Source: Hydractinia symbiolongicarpus | Lineage: Eukaryota; Cnidaria; Hydrozoa; Anthoathecata; Hydractiniidae | Reading direction: 5' to 3' | Assembly (NCBI RefSeq): GCF_029227915.1 | Contig: NC_079882.1 | Coordinates: 31,426,001-31,490,000, forward strand | DNA length: 64,000 nt | Part shown: positions 48,974-62,422 of the stretch, piece by piece | How the letters are laid out: every line of letters starts with the position of its first letter | How positions within the stretch are numbered: position 1 is the stretch's first letter | Notes under the pieces: generated by a model | Seen by the model: the letters and a program-made list of their open reading frames with translations, nothing else | Database searches by the model: none | What the model was told of the DNA's origin: nothing | Program-made: the position numbers and the translations under genes

Positions 48974-51208
48974 TCAGCGTCTCATTAAAAATGAAAGCAT
49001 TTTTGAAAACTACAATTCTCATGCGTTTCATTGCTGAAAAAATAATTTAAAAAATCGTTCGGGAAATGAGTTTACTCCTTAGGTACTTTCTTTGTATACT
49101 TTTGACTATACGGGCCGAGTCCGGGATTTACGGGAAATCGCGGGTTTTCGTTTGCCGGCGATTAAACTCCTTTTATTCAGCGTCTCATCAAAAATGAAAA
49201 CATTTTTGAAAACTACAATTCTCATGAGTTTTATTGCTGAAAAAATAATTTAAAAAATCGTTCGGGAAATGAGTTTACTCCCTAGGTACTTTCTTTGTAT
49301 ACTTTTGACTATACGGGCCGAGTCCGGGATTTACGGGAAATCGCGGGTTTTCGTTTGCCGGCGATTAAACTTCTTCTATTCAGCGTCTCATCAAAAATGA
49401 AAGCATTTTTGAAAACTACAATTCTCATGCGTTTTATTGCTGAAAAAATAATTTAAAAAATCGTTCGGGAAATGAGTTTACTCCCTAGGTACTTTCTTTG
49501 TATACTTTTGACTATACGGGCCGAGTCCGGAATTTACGGGAAATCGCGGGTTTTCGTTTGCCGGCGATTAAACTCCTTTTATTCAGCGTCTCATCAAAAA
49601 TAAAAACATTTTTGAAAACTACAAGTCTCATGCGTTTAAGCGGTGAAAAACTAATTTAAAAAATCGTTCGGGAAATGAGTTTACTTCCTGGGTACTTTCT
49701 TTTTAAACTTTTGACAATACGGGTCGTGCCCGGAATTTAGAGGAAATCGCGGGTTTTTGTTTGCCGGCGATTAAACTTCTTTTATTCGGCGTCCCATCAA
49801 AAATGAAAACATTTTTGAATACTACAAGTCTCATTCGTTCTAGTGGCACAGAAATAATTTAAAAAATCGTTCGGGAAATGAGTTTACTCCCTGGGTACCT
49901 TCTTTGTATACTTTTGACTATACGGATCGTGGCCAGGATTTAGGGGATATCGCGGGTTTTCGTTTGCCGGCGATTAAACAAATTTTATTCAGGGTCTCAT
50001 CAAAAATGAAATTTTTTTTGAAAACTACAAGTCTCATGCGTTTTAGTGATAAAAAAATAATTCAAAACATCGTTCAGGAAATGACTTTACTTCCTGGGTA
50101 CTTTCTTTGTATACTTTTGACTATACGGGCCGACTCCGGGATTTGCGGGAAATCGCGGGTTTTCGTTTGCCGGCGATAAAACTTCTTTTATTCAGCGTCT
50201 CATCAAAAATGAAAGCATTTTTGAAAACTACAATTCTCATGCGTTTTATTGCTGAAAAAATAATTTAAAAAATCGTCCGGAAAATGAGTTTACTTCCTCG
50301 GTACTTTCTTTTTATACTTTTGACAATACGGGTCGTGTCCGGAATTTAGGGGAAATCGCGGGTTTTTGTTTGCCGGCGATTAAACTTCTTTTATTCGGCG
50401 TCCCATCAAAAATGAAAACATTTTTGAATACTACAAGTCTCATTCGTTCTAGTGGCACAGAAATATCTTAAAAAATCGTTCGGGAAATGAGTTTACTCCC
50501 TGGATACCTTCTTTGTATACTTTTGACTATACGAATGGTGGCCAGGATTTAGGGGATATCGCGGGTTTTCGATTGCCGGCGATTAAACTTCTTTTATTCA
50601 GGGTCTCATCAAAAATGAAAATTTATTTGAAAACTACAAGTCTCATGCGTTTTAGTGATGAAAAAATAATTCAAAAAATCGTTCAGGAAATGACTTTACT
50701 TCCTGGGTACTTTCTTTGTATACTTTTGACTATACGGGCCGACTCCGGGATTTACGGGAAATCGCGGGTTTTCGTTTGCCGGCGATTAAACTCCTTTTAT
50801 TCAGCGTCTCATCAAAAATGAAAACATTTTTGAAAACTACAAGTCTCATGCGTTTTAGCGGTGAAAAACTAATTTAAAAAATCGTTGGGGAAATGAGTTT
50901 ACTTCCTGGGTACTTTCTTTTTAAACTTTTGACAATATGGGTCGTGCCCGGAATTTAGAGGAAATCGCGGGTTTTTGTTTGCCGGCGATTAAACTTCTTT
51001 TATTCGGCGTCCCATCAAAAATGAAAACATTTTTGAATACTACAAGTCTCATTCGTTCTAGTGGCACAGAAATAATTTAAAAAATCGTTCGGGAAATGAG
51101 TTTACTCCCTGGGTACCTTCTTTGTATACTTTTGACTATACGGATCGTGGCCAGGATTTAGGGGATATCGCGGGTTTTCGTTTGCCGGCGATTAAACTTC
51201 TTTTATTC
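48974..51208 (+). repeat. 11-monomer segment, copy 2 of the 3857-bp offset duplication
   Basis: Matches 45117-47351. Private changes include AAACAAATTTTATTC near 49977, GATAAAAAAATAATTC near 50048 and TTTGCGGG near 50143. Similarity ends near 51208, where copy 1 switches to the G/B hybrid. Confidence 0.85.
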
Positions 51209-51824
51209 AGGGTCTCATCAAAAATGAATTTTTTTTTGAAAACTACAAGTCTCATGCTTTTTAGTGATGAAAAAATAATTCAAAACATCGTTCAGGAAAT
51301 GACTTTACTTCCTGGGTACTTTCTTTGTATACTTTTGACTATACGGGCCGACTCCGGGATTTACGGGAAATCGCGGGTTTTCGTTTGCCGGCAATTAAAC
51401 TTCTTTTATTCAGCGTTTCATCAAAAATGAAAACATTTTAAAAACTACAAGTCTCATGCGTTTTACTGGTGAAAAAATAATTTAAAAAATCGTTCGGGAA
51501 ATGAGTTTACTCCCTGGGTACTTTCTTTGTATACTTTTGACTATACGGGCCGAGTCCGAGATTTACGGGAAATCGCGGGTTTTCGTTTGCCGGCGATAAA
51601 ACTTCTTTTATTCAGGGTCTCATCAAAAATGAAAGCATTTTTGAAAACTACAATTCTCATGCGTTTTATTGCTGAAAAAATAATTTAAAAAATCGTTCGG
51701 GAAATGAGTTTACTTCCTTTGTACTTTCTTTTTATACTTTTGACAATACGGGTCGTGTCCGGAATTTAGAGGAAATCGCGGGTTTTTGTTTGCCGGCGAT
51801 TAAACTTCTTTTATTCGGCGTCCC

Positions 51825-53240
51825 ATCAAAAATGAAAACATTTTTGAATACTACAAGTCTCATTCGTTCTAGTGGCACAGAAATAATTTAAAAAATCGTT
51901 CGGGAAATGAGTTTACTCCCTGGGTACCTTCTTTGTATACTTTTGACTATACGAATTGTGGCCAGGATTTAGGGGATATCGCGGGTTTTCGTTTGCCGGC
52001 GATTAAACTTCTTTTATTCAGGGTCTCATCAAAAATGAAAATTTTTTTGAAAACTACAAGTCTCATGCGTTTTAGTGATGAAAAAATAATTCAAAAAATC
52101 GTTCAGGAAATGACTTTACTTCCTGGGTACTTTCTTTGTATACTTTTGACTATACGGGCCGAGTCCGGGATTTACGGGAAATCGCGGGTTTTCGTTTGCC
52201 GGCGATAAAACTTCTTTTATTCAGCGTCTCATCAAAAATGAAAGCATTTTTGAAAACTACAATTCTCATGCGTTTTACTGGTGAAAAAATAATTTAAAAA
52301 ATCGTTTGCGAAATGAGTTTACTCCCTGGGTACTTTCTTTGTATACTTTTGACTATACGGGCCGAGTCCGGGATTTACGGGAAATCGCGGATTTTGTTTG
52401 CCGGCGATTAAACTTCTTTTATTCGGCGTCCCATCAAAAATGAAAACATTTTTGAATACTACAAGTCTCATTCGTTCTAGTGGCACAGAAATAATTTAAA
52501 AAATCGTTCGGGAAATGAGTTTACTCCCTGGGTACCTTCTTTGTATACTTTTGACTATACGGATCGTGGTCAGGATTTAGGGGATATCGCGGGTTTTCGT
52601 TTGCCGGCGATTAAACTTCTTTTATTCAGGGTCTCATCAAAAATGAATTTTTTTTTGAAAACTACAAGTCTCATGCGTTTTAGTGATGAAAAAATAATTC
52701 AAAACATCGTTCAGGAAATGACTTTACTTCCTGGGTACTTTCTTTGTATACTTTTGACTATACGGGCCGACTCCGGGATTTACGGGAAATCGCGGGTTTT
52801 CGTTTGCCGGCGATAAAACTTCTTTTATTCAGCGTCTCATCAAAAATGAAAGCATTTCTGAAAACTACAATTCTCATGCGTTTTATTGCTGAAAAAATAA
52901 TTTAAAAAATCGTCCGGGAAATGAGTTTACTTCCTGGGTACTTTCTTTTTATAATTTTGACAATACGGGTCGTGTCCGGAATTTAGGGGAAATCGCGGGT
53001 TTTTGTTTGCCGGCGATTAAACTTCTTTTATTCGGCGTCCCATCAAAAATGAAAACATTTTTGAATACTACAAGTCTCATTCGTTCTAGTGGCACAGAAA
53101 TAATTTAAAAAATCGTTCGGGAAATGAGTTTACTCCCTGGGTACCTTCTTTGTACACTTTTGACTATACGAATGGTGGCCAGGATTTAGGGGATATCGCG
53201 GGTTTTCGTTTGCCGGCGATTAAACTTCTTTTATTCAGGG
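51825..53240 (+). repeat. 7-monomer segment, copy 2 of the ~4465-bp offset duplication
   Basis: Matches 47360-48780. A short loss (CGCGGATTTTGTTTGCC) near 52387 is private to this copy. The right part is also the start of the 6-monomer repeat that follows. Confidence 0.75.
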
Positions 53241-53617
53241 TCTCATCAAAAATGAAATTTTTTTTGAAAACTACAAGTCTCATGCGTTTTAGTGATGAAA
53301 AAATAATTCAAAAAATCGTTCAGGAAATGACTTTACTTCCTGGGTACTTTCTTTGTATACTTTTGACTATACGGGCCGAGTCCGGGATTTACGGGAAATC
53401 GCGGGTTTTCGTTTGCCGGCGATTAAACTCCTTTTATTCAGCGTCTCATCAAAAATGAAAACATTTTTGAAAACTACAAGTCTTATGCGTTTTAGCGGTG
53501 AAAAACTAATTTAAAAAATCGTTCGGGAAATGAGTTTACTTCCTGGGTACTTTCTTTTTAAACTTTTGACAATACGGGTCGTGCCCGGAATTTAGAGGAA
53601 ATCGCGGGTTTTTGTTT
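52400..53617 (+). repeat. 6-monomer unit G-K-N/B-G-K-B, copy 1 (1218 bp)
   Basis: G units at 52541 and 53150 recur at 53759 and 54368, both 1218 bp (6 x 203) apart. Inside the unit the trimer period is 609 bp. Only one difference was noticed between copies (TGTACACTTTTG near 53151 against TGTATAC). Confidence 0.9.
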
Positions 53618-54835
53618 GCCGGCGATTAAACTTCTTTTATTCGGCGTCCCATCAAAAATGAAAACATTTTTGAATACTACAAGTCTCATTCGTTCTAGTG
53701 GCACAGAAATAATTTAAAAAATCGTTCGGGAAATGAGTTTACTCCCTGGGTACCTTCTTTGTATACTTTTGACTATACGGATCGTGGTCAGGATTTAGGG
53801 GATATCGCGGGTTTTCGTTTGCCGGCGATTAAACTTCTTTTATTCAGGGTCTCATCAAAAATGAATTTTTTTTTGAAAACTACAAGTCTCATGCGTTTTA
53901 GTGATGAAAAAATAATTCAAAACATCGTTCAGGAAATGACTTTACTTCCTGGGTACTTTCTTTGTATACTTTTGACTATACGGGCCGACTCCGGGATTTA
54001 CGGGAAATCGCGGGTTTTCGTTTGCCGGCGATAAAACTTCTTTTATTCAGCGTCTCATCAAAAATGAAAGCATTTCTGAAAACTACAATTCTCATGCGTT
54101 TTATTGCTGAAAAAATAATTTAAAAAATCGTCCGGGAAATGAGTTTACTTCCTGGGTACTTTCTTTTTATAATTTTGACAATACGGGTCGTGTCCGGAAT
54201 TTAGGGGAAATCGCGGGTTTTTGTTTGCCGGCGATTAAACTTCTTTTATTCGGCGTCCCATCAAAAATGAAAACATTTTTGAATACTACAAGTCTCATTC
54301 GTTCTAGTGGCACAGAAATAATTTAAAAAATCGTTCGGGAAATGAGTTTACTCCCTGGGTACCTTCTTTGTATACTTTTGACTATACGAATGGTGGCCAG
54401 GATTTAGGGGATATCGCGGGTTTTCGTTTGCCGGCGATTAAACTTCTTTTATTCAGGGTCTCATCAAAAATGAAATTTTTTTTGAAAACTACAAGTCTCA
54501 TGCGTTTTAGTGATGAAAAAATAATTCAAAAAATCGTTCAGGAAATGACTTTACTTCCTGGGTACTTTCTTTGTATACTTTTGACTATACGGGCCGAGTC
54601 CGGGATTTACGGGAAATCGCGGGTTTTCGTTTGCCGGCGATTAAACTCCTTTTATTCAGCGTCTCATCAAAAATGAAAACATTTTTGAAAACTACAAGTC
54701 TTATGCGTTTTAGCGGTGAAAAACTAATTTAAAAAATCGTTCGGGAAATGAGTTTACTTCCTGGGTACTTTCTTTTTAAACTTTTGACAATACGGGTCGT
54801 GCCCGGAATTTAGAGGAAATCGCGGGTTTTTGTTT
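53618..54835 (+). repeat. 6-monomer unit, copy 2
   Basis: Second copy of 52400-53617. Similarity runs on to about 54945, where GGGAAGTGACTTTAC replaces GGGAAATGAGTTTAC. Confidence 0.9.
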
Positions 54836-55300
54836 GCCGGCGATTAAACTTCTTTTATTCGGCGTCCCATCAAAAATGAAAACATTTTTGAATACTACAA
54901 GTCTCATTCGTTCTAGTGGCACAGAAATAATTTAAAAAATCGTTCGGGAAGTGACTTTACTCCCTGGGTACCTTCTTTGTATACTTTTGACTATACGGAT
55001 CGTGGCCAGGATTTAGGGGATATCGCGGGTTTTCGTTTGCCGGCGATTAAACTTCTTTTATTCAGGGTCTGATCAAAAATGAAATTTTTTTTGAAAACTA
55101 CAAGTCTCATGCGTTTTAGTGATGAAAAAATAATTCAAAACATCGTTCAGGAAATGACTTTACTTCCTGGATACTTTCTTTGTATACTTTTGACTATACG
55201 GGCCGACTCCGGGATTTACGGGAAATCGCGGGTTTTCGTTTGCCGGCAATTAAACTTCTTTTATTCAGCGTTTTATCAAAAATGAAAACATTTTGAAAAC
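54693..55300 (+). repeat. Trimer unit, copy 1 (608 bp)
   Basis: Matches 55301-55908 at an offset of 608 bp. Shared private variants are TCTTATGCGTTTTAGCGG, GGGAAGTGACTTTAC, GGGTCTGATC and GCGTTTTATC. No difference was noticed apart from TTTTGAAAAC versus TTTTAAAAAC at the end. Confidence 0.85.
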
Positions 55301-57253
55301 TACAAGTCTTATGCGTTTTAGCGGTGAAAAACTAATTTAAAAAATCGTTCGGGAAATGAGTTTACTTCCTGGGTACTTTCTTTTTAAACTTTTGACAATA
55401 CGGGTCGTGCCCGGAATTTAGAGGAAATCGCGGGTTTTTGTTTGCCGGCGATTAAACTTCTTTTATTCGGCGTCCCATCAAAAATGAAAACATTTTTGAA
55501 TACTACAAGTCTCATTCGTTCTAGTGGCACAGAAATAATTTAAAAAATCGTTCGGGAAGTGACTTTACTCCCTGGGTACCTTCTTTGTATACTTTTGACT
55601 ATACGGATCGTGGCCAGGATTTAGGGGATATCGCGGGTTTTCGTTTGCCGGCGATTAAACTTCTTTTATTCAGGGTCTGATCAAAAATGAAATTTTTTTT
55701 GAAAACTACAAGTCTCATGCGTTTTAGTGATGAAAAAATAATTCAAAACATCGTTCAGGAAATGACTTTACTTCCTGGATACTTTCTTTGTATACTTTTG
55801 ACTATACGGGCCGACTCCGGGATTTACGGGAAATCGCGGGTTTTCGTTTGCCGGCAATTAAACTTCTTTTATTCAGCGTTTTATCAAAAATGAAAACATT
55901 TTAAAAACTACAAGTCTCATGCGTTTTAGTGATGAAAAAATAATTCAAAAAATCGTTCAGGAAATGAGTTTACTTCCTGGGTACTTTCTTTTTAAACTTT
56001 TGACAATACGGGTCGTGCCCGGAATTTAGAGGAAATCGCGGGTTTTTGTTTGCCGGCGATTAAACTTCTTTTATTCGGCGTCCCATCAAAAATGAAAACA
56101 TTTTTGAATCCTACAAGTCTCATTCGTTCTAGTGTCACAGAAATAATTTAAAAAATCGTTCGGGAAGTGAGTTTACTCCCTGGGTACCTTCTTTGTATAC
56201 TTTTGACTATACGGATCGTGGCCAGGATTTAGGGGATATCGGGGGTTTTCGTTTGCCGGCGATTAAACTTCTTTTATTCAGGGTCTCATCAAAAATGAAA
56301 TTTTTTTTGAAAACTACAAGTCTCATGCGTTTTAGTGATGAAAAAATAATTCAAAACATCGTTCAGGAAATGACTTTACTTCCTGGGTACTTTCTTTGTA
56401 TACTTTTGACTATACGGGCCGACTCCGGGATTTACGGGAAATCGCGGGTTTTCGTTTGCCGGCAATTAAACTTCTTTTATTCAGCGTTTCATCAAAAATG
56501 AAAACATTTTAAAAACTACAAGTCTCATGCGTTTTACTGGTGAAAAAATAATTTAAAAAATCGTTCGGGAAATGAGTTTACTCCCTGGGTACTTTCTTTG
56601 TATACTTTTAACTATACGGGCCGAGTCCGAGATTTACGGGAAATCGCGGGGTTTTCGTTTGCCGGCGATAAAACTTCTTTTATTCAGCGTCTCATCAAAA
56701 ATGAAAGCATTTTTGAAAACTACAATTCTCATGCGTTTTATTGCTGAAAAAATAATTTAAAAAATCGTTCGGGAAATGAGTTTACTTCCTGGGTACTTTC
56801 TTTTTATACTTTTGACAATACGGGTCGTGTCCGGAATTTAGGCGAAATCGCGGGTTTTTGTTTGCCGGCGATTAAACTTCTTTTATTCGGCGTCCCATCA
56901 AAAATGAAAACATTTTTGAATACTACAAGTCTCATTCGTTCTAGTGGCACAGAAATAATTTAAAAAATCGTTCGGGAAATGAGTTTACTTCCTGGGTACT
57001 TTCTTTTTAAACTTTTGACAATACTGGTCGTGCCCGGTATTTAGAGGAAATCGCGGGTTTTTGTTTGCCGGCGATTAAACTTCTTTTATTCGGCGTCCCA
57101 TCAAAAATGAAAACATTTTTGAATACTACAAGTCTCATTCGTTCTAGTGGCACAGAAATAATTTAAAAAATCGTTCGGGAAGTGAGTTTACTCCCTGGGT
57201 ACCTTCTTTGTATACTTTTGACTATACGGATCGTGGCCAGGATTTAGGGGATA
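55226..57253 (+). repeat. 10-monomer unit, copy 1 (2028 bp)
   Basis: CCGGCAATTA at 55243 recurs at 57271, and several other landmarks repeat at the same 2028-bp offset (G units at 56193/58221). The copies differ at very few sites, for example TCTCATGCG versus TCTCTTGCG near 57743. The border falls in CGCGGGTTTTCGTTTGCCGG, where a G-type left half joins a K-type right half. Confidence 0.9.
55301..55908 (+). repeat. Trimer unit, copy 2
   Basis: Second copy of 54693-55300. It also lies inside the 10-monomer unit beginning near 55226. Confidence 0.85.
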
Positions 57254-59281
57254 TCGCGGGTTTTCGTTTGCCGGCAATTAAACTTCTTTTATTCAGCGTT
57301 TTATCAAAAATGAAAACATTTTGAAAACTACAAGTCTTATGCGTTTTAGCGGTGAAAAACTAATTTAAAAAATCGTTCGGGAAATGAGTTTACTTCCTGG
57401 GTACTTTCTTTTTAAACTTTTGACAATACGGGTCGTGCCCGGAATTTAGAGGAAATCGCGGGTTTTTGTTTGCCGGCGATTAAACTTCTTTTATTCGGCG
57501 TCCCATCAAAAATGAAAACATTTTTGAATACTACAAGTCTCATTCGTTCTAGTGGCACAGAAATAATTTAAAAAATCGTTCGGGAAGTGACTTTACTCCC
57601 TGGGTACCTTCTTTGTATACTTTTGACTATACGGATCGTGGCCAGGATTTAGGGGATATCGCGGGTTTTCGTTTGCCGGCGATTAAACTTCTTTTATTCA
57701 GGGTCTGATCAAAAATGAAATTTTTTTTGAAAACTACAAGTCTCTTGCGTTTTAGTGATGAAAAAATAATTCAAAACATCGTTCAGGAAATGACTTTACT
57801 TCCTGGATACTTTCTTTGTATACTTTTGACTATACGGGCCGACTCCGGGATTTACGGGAAATCGCGGGTTTTCGTTTGCCGGCAATTAAACTTCTTTTAT
57901 TCAGCGTTTTATCAAAAATGAAAACATTTTAAAAACTACAAGTCTCATGCGTTTTAGTGATGAAAAAATAATTCAAAAAATCGTTCAGGAAATGAGTTTA
58001 CTTCCTGGGTACTTTCTTTTTAAACTTTTGACAATACGGGTCGTGCCCGGAATTTAGAGGAAATCGCGGGTTTTTGTTTGCCGGCGATTAAACTTCTTTT
58101 ATTCGGCGTCCCATCAAAAATGAAAACATTTTTGAATCCTACAAGTCTCATTCGTTCTAGTGTCACAGAAATAATTTAAAAAATCGTTCGGGAAGTGAGT
58201 TTACTCCCTGGGTACCTTCTTTGTATACTTTTGACTATACGGATCGTGGCCAGGATTTAGGGGATATCGGGGGTTTTCGTTTGCCGGCGATTAAACTTCT
58301 TTTATTCAGGGTCTCATCAAAAATGAAATTTTTTTTGAAAACTACAAGTCTCATGCGTTTTAGTGATGAAAAAATAATTCAAAACATCGTTCAGGAAATG
58401 ACTTTACTTCCTGGGTACTTTCTTTGTATACTTTTGACTATACGGGCCGACTCCGGGATTTACGGGAAATCGCGGGTTTTCGTTTGCCGGCAATTAAACT
58501 TCTTTTATTCAGCGTTTCATCAAAAATGAAAACATTTTAAAAACTACAAGTCTCATGCGTTTTACTGGTGAAAAAATAATTTAAAAAATCGTTCGGGAAA
58601 TGAGTTTACTCCCTGGGTACTTTCTTTGTATACTTTTAACTATACGGGCCGAGTCCGAGATTTACGGGAAATCGCGGGGTTTTCGTTTGCCGGCGATAAA
58701 ACTTCTTTTATTCAGCGTCTCATCAAAAATGAAAGCATTTTTGAAAACTACAATTCTCATGCGTTTTATTGCTGAAAAAATAATTTAAAAAATCGTTCGG
58801 GAAATGAGTTTACTTCCTGGGTACTTTCTTTTTATACTTTTGACAATACGGGTCGTGTCCGGAATTTAGGCGAAATCGCGGGTTTTTGTTTGCCGGCGAT
58901 TAAACTTCTTTTATTCGGCGTCCCATCAAAAATGAAAACATTTTTGAATACTACAAGTCTCATTCGTTCTAGTGGCACAGAAATAATTTAAAAAATCGTT
59001 CGGGAAATGAGTTTACTTCCTGGGTACTTTCTTTTTAAACTTTTGACAATACTGGTCGTGCCCGGTATTTAGAGGAAATCGCGGGTTTTTGTTTGCCGGC
59101 GATTAAACTTCTTTTATTCGGCGTCCCATCAAAAATGAAAACATTTTTGAATACTACAAGTCTCATTCGTTCTAGTGGCACAGAAATAATTTAAAAAATC
59201 GTTCGGGAAGTGAGTTTACTCCCTGGGTACCTTCTTTGTATACTTTTGACTATACGGATCGTGGCCAGGATTTAGGGGATA
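57254..59281 (+). repeat. 10-monomer unit, copy 2
   Basis: Second copy of 55226-57253. Identity ends at about 59302, where CCGGCGATAAAAC replaces CCGGCAATTAAAC. Confidence 0.9.
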
Positions 59282-59985
59282 TCGCGGGTTTTCGTTTGCC
59301 GGCGATAAAACTTCTTTTATTCAGCGTCTCATCAAAAATGAAAGCATTTTTGAAAACTACAATTCTCATGCGTTTTATTGCTGAAAAAATAATTTAAAAA
59401 ATCGTTCGGGAAATGAGTTTACTTCCTGGGTACTTTCTTTTTATACTTTTGACAATACGGGTCGTGTCCGGAATTTAGGGGAAGTCGCGGGTTTTTGTTT
59501 GCCGGCGATTAAACTTCTTTTATTCGGCGTCCCATCAAAAATGAAAACATTTTTGAATACTACAAGTCTCATTCGTTCTAGTGGCACAGAAATAATTTAA
59601 AAAATCGTTCGGGAAATGAGTTTACTCCCTGGGTACCTTCTTTGTATACTTTTGACTATACGAATGGTGGCCAGGATTTAGGGGATATCGCGGGTTTTCG
59701 TTTGCCGGCGATTAAACTTCTTTTATTATGGGTCTCATCAAAAATGAAAATTTTTTTGAAAACTACAAGTCTCATGCGTTTTAGTGATGAAAAAATAATT
59801 CAAAAAATCGTTCAGGAAATGACTTTACTTCCTGAGTACTTTCTTTGTATACTTTTGACTATACGGGCCGACTCCGGGATTTACGGGAAATCGCGGGTTT
59901 TCGTTTGCCGGCGATTAAACTTCTTTTATTCAGCGTTTTATCAAAAATGAAAACATTTTAAAAACTACAAGTCTTATGCGTTTTA
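59282..59985 (+). repeat. N, B, M/G, K monomer series
   Basis: Continues the G-K-N/B style of 46-55 kb with a G unit reading CGAATGGTGGCC (near 59663) and a K unit whose dyad is shortened (ACATTTTAAAAAC near 59951). No exact block offset was established. No gene is seen. Confidence 0.7.
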
Positions 59986-60391
59986 CTGGTGAAAAAATAA
60001 TTTAAAAAATCGTTCGCGAAATGAGTTTACTCCCTGGGTACTTTCTTTGTATACTTTTGACTATACGGGCCGAGTCCGGGATTTACGGGAAATCGCGGGT
60101 TTTCGTTTGCCGGCGATAAAACTTATTTTATTCAGCGTCTCATCAAAAATGAAAGCATTTTTGAAAACTACAATTCTCATGCGTTTTACTGGTGAAAAAA
60201 TAATTTAAAAAATCGTTCGCGAAATGAGTTTACTCCCTGGGTACTTTCTTTGTATACTTTTGACTATACGGGGCGAGTCCGGGATTTACGGGAAATCGCG
60301 GGTTTTCGTTTGCCGGCGATAAAACTTCTTTTATTCAGCGTCTCATCAAAAATGAAAGCATTTTTGAAAACTACAATTCTCATGCGTTTTA
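59986..60391 (+). repeat. Two nearly identical adjacent monomers
   Basis: The unit with TACTGGTGAAAAAATAA, TTCGCGAAATGAG, GGCGATAAAAC and CTACAATTCTC repeats at 203 bp with about two differences (GGGCCGAG versus GGGGCGAG; AAACTTATTTT versus AAACTTCTTTT). A third, slightly diverged unit follows to about 60600. Confidence 0.8.
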
Positions 60392-62004
60392 CTGGTGAAA
60401 AAATAATTTAAAAAATCGTTTGGGAAATGAGTTTACTCCCTGGGTACTTTCTTTGTATACTTTTGACTATACGGGCCGAGTCCGGGATTTACGGGAAATC
60501 GCGGGTTTTCGTTTGCCGGCGATAAAACTCCTTTTATTTAGCGTCTCATCAAAAATGAAAACATTTTTGAAACCTACAAGTCTCATGCGTTTTAGTGGTG
60601 AAAAACTAATTTAAGAAATCGTTCGGGAAATGAGTTTACTTCCTGGGTACTTTCTTTTTATACTTTTGACAATACGGGTCGTGTCTGGAATTTAGGGGAA
60701 ATCGCGGGTTTTTGTTTGCCGGCGATTAAACATCTTTTATTCGGCGTCCCATCAAAAATGAAAACATTTTTGAATACTACAAGTCTCATTCGTTCTAGTG
60801 GCACAGAAATAATTTAAAAAATCGTTCGGGAAATGAGTTTACTCCCTGGGTACCTTCTTTGTATACTTTTGACTATACGAATGGTGGCCAGGATTTAGGG
60901 GATATCGCGGGTTTTTGTTTGCCGGCGATTAAACTTCTTTTATTCAGGGTCTCATCAAAAATGAAAATTTTTTTGACAACTACAAGTCTCATGCGTTTTA
61001 GTGATGAAAAAATAATTCAAAAAATCGTTCAGGAAATGACTTTACTTCCTGGGTACTTTCTTTGTATACTTTTGACTATACGGGCCGACTCCGGGATTTA
61101 CGGGAAATCGCGGGTTTTCGTTTGCCGGAGATTAAACTTCTTTTATTCAGCGTTTCATCAAAAATGAAAACATTTTAAAAACTACAAGTCTCATGCGTTT
61201 TAGTGATGGAAAAATAATTCAAAAAATCGTTTAGGAAATGACTTTACTTCCTGGGTACTTTCTTTGTATACTTTTGACTATACGGCCCGACTCCGGGATT
61301 TACGGGAAATCGCGGGTTTTTGATTGCCGGCGATTAAACTTCTTTTATTCAGCGTTTCATCAAAAATTCAAGCATTTTTGAAAACTATATTTCTCATGCG
61401 TTTTATTGCTGAAAAAATAATTTAAAAAATCGTTCGGGAAATGAGTTTACTCCCTAGGTACTTTCTTTTTATAATTTTGACTATACGGGCCGAGTCCGGG
61501 ATTTACGGGAAATCGCGGGTTTTCGTTTGCCGGCGATTAAACTTCTTTTATTTAGCGTCTCATCAAAAATGAAAACATTTTTGAATACTACAAGTCTCAT
61601 TCGTTCTAGTGGCACAGAAATAAGTTAAAAAATCGTTCGGGAAATGAGTTTACTCCCTGGGTACCTTCTTTGTATACTTTTGACTATACGGGTCGTGTCC
61701 GGAATTTAGGGGAAATCGCGGGTTTTTGTTTGCCGGCGATTAAACTTCTTTCATTCGGCGTCCCATCAAAAATGAAAACATTTTTGAATACTACAAGTCT
61801 CATTCGTTCTAGTGGCACAGAAATAATTTAAAAAATCGTTCGGGAAATGAGTTTACTCCCTGGGTACCTTCTTTGTATACTTTTGACTATACGGGCCGAC
61901 TCCGGGATTTACGGGAAATCGCGGGTTTTTGATTGCCGGCGATTAAACTTCTTTTATTCAGCGTTTCATCAAAAATTCAAGCATTTTTGAAAACTACAAT
62001 TCTC
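60392..62004 (+). repeat. Mixed F, B, M/G, K, N units
   Basis: Contains a K unit with GTTTAGGAAATGAC near 61230 and two units with TTTTTGATTGCC and AAAAATTCAAGC (near 61318 and 61926, about 608 bp apart). The AAAAATTCAAGC form still leaves TCAAAAAT / ATTTTTGA as an 8-bp dyad. No gene is seen. Confidence 0.7.
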
Positions 62005-62422
62005 ATGCGTTTTAGTGATGAAAAAATAATTCAAAAAATCGTTCAGGAAATGAGTTTACTCCCTGGGTACTTTCTTTGTATACTTTTGAATATACGGGCT
62101 GAGTCCGGGATTTACGGGAAATCGCGGGTTTTCGTTTGCCGGCGATAAAACTTCTTTTATTCAGCGTCTCATCAAAAATGAAAGCATTTTTGAAAACTAC
62201 AATTCTCATGCGTTATATTGCTGAAAAAATAATTTAAAAAATCGTTCGGGAAATGAGTTTACTTCCTGGGTACTTTCTTTTTATACTTTTGACAATACGG
62301 GTCGTGTCCGGAATTTAGGGGAAATCGCGGGTTTTTGTTTGCCGGCGATTAAACTTCTTTCATTCGGCGTCCCATCAAAAATGAAAACATTTTTGAATAC
62401 TACAAGTCTCATTCGTTCTAGT
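62005..62422 (+). repeat. Two-monomer segment, copy 1 of a 1578-bp offset duplication
   Basis: Matches 63583-64000, including TTGAATATACGGGCTGAG and GGCGATAAAAC. The 1578-bp offset equals eight monomers less 46 bp. Two deletions between the copies (23 and 22 bp) explain almost all of that shortfall. Confidence 0.8.

Noticed and set aside
62012-62209. Reverse-strand 65-codon open frames, also at 7908-8105 and 63590-63787
   Set aside because: Antisense readings of ordinary monomers. The 62012 and 63590 copies are identical because the DNA is a duplicated segment.
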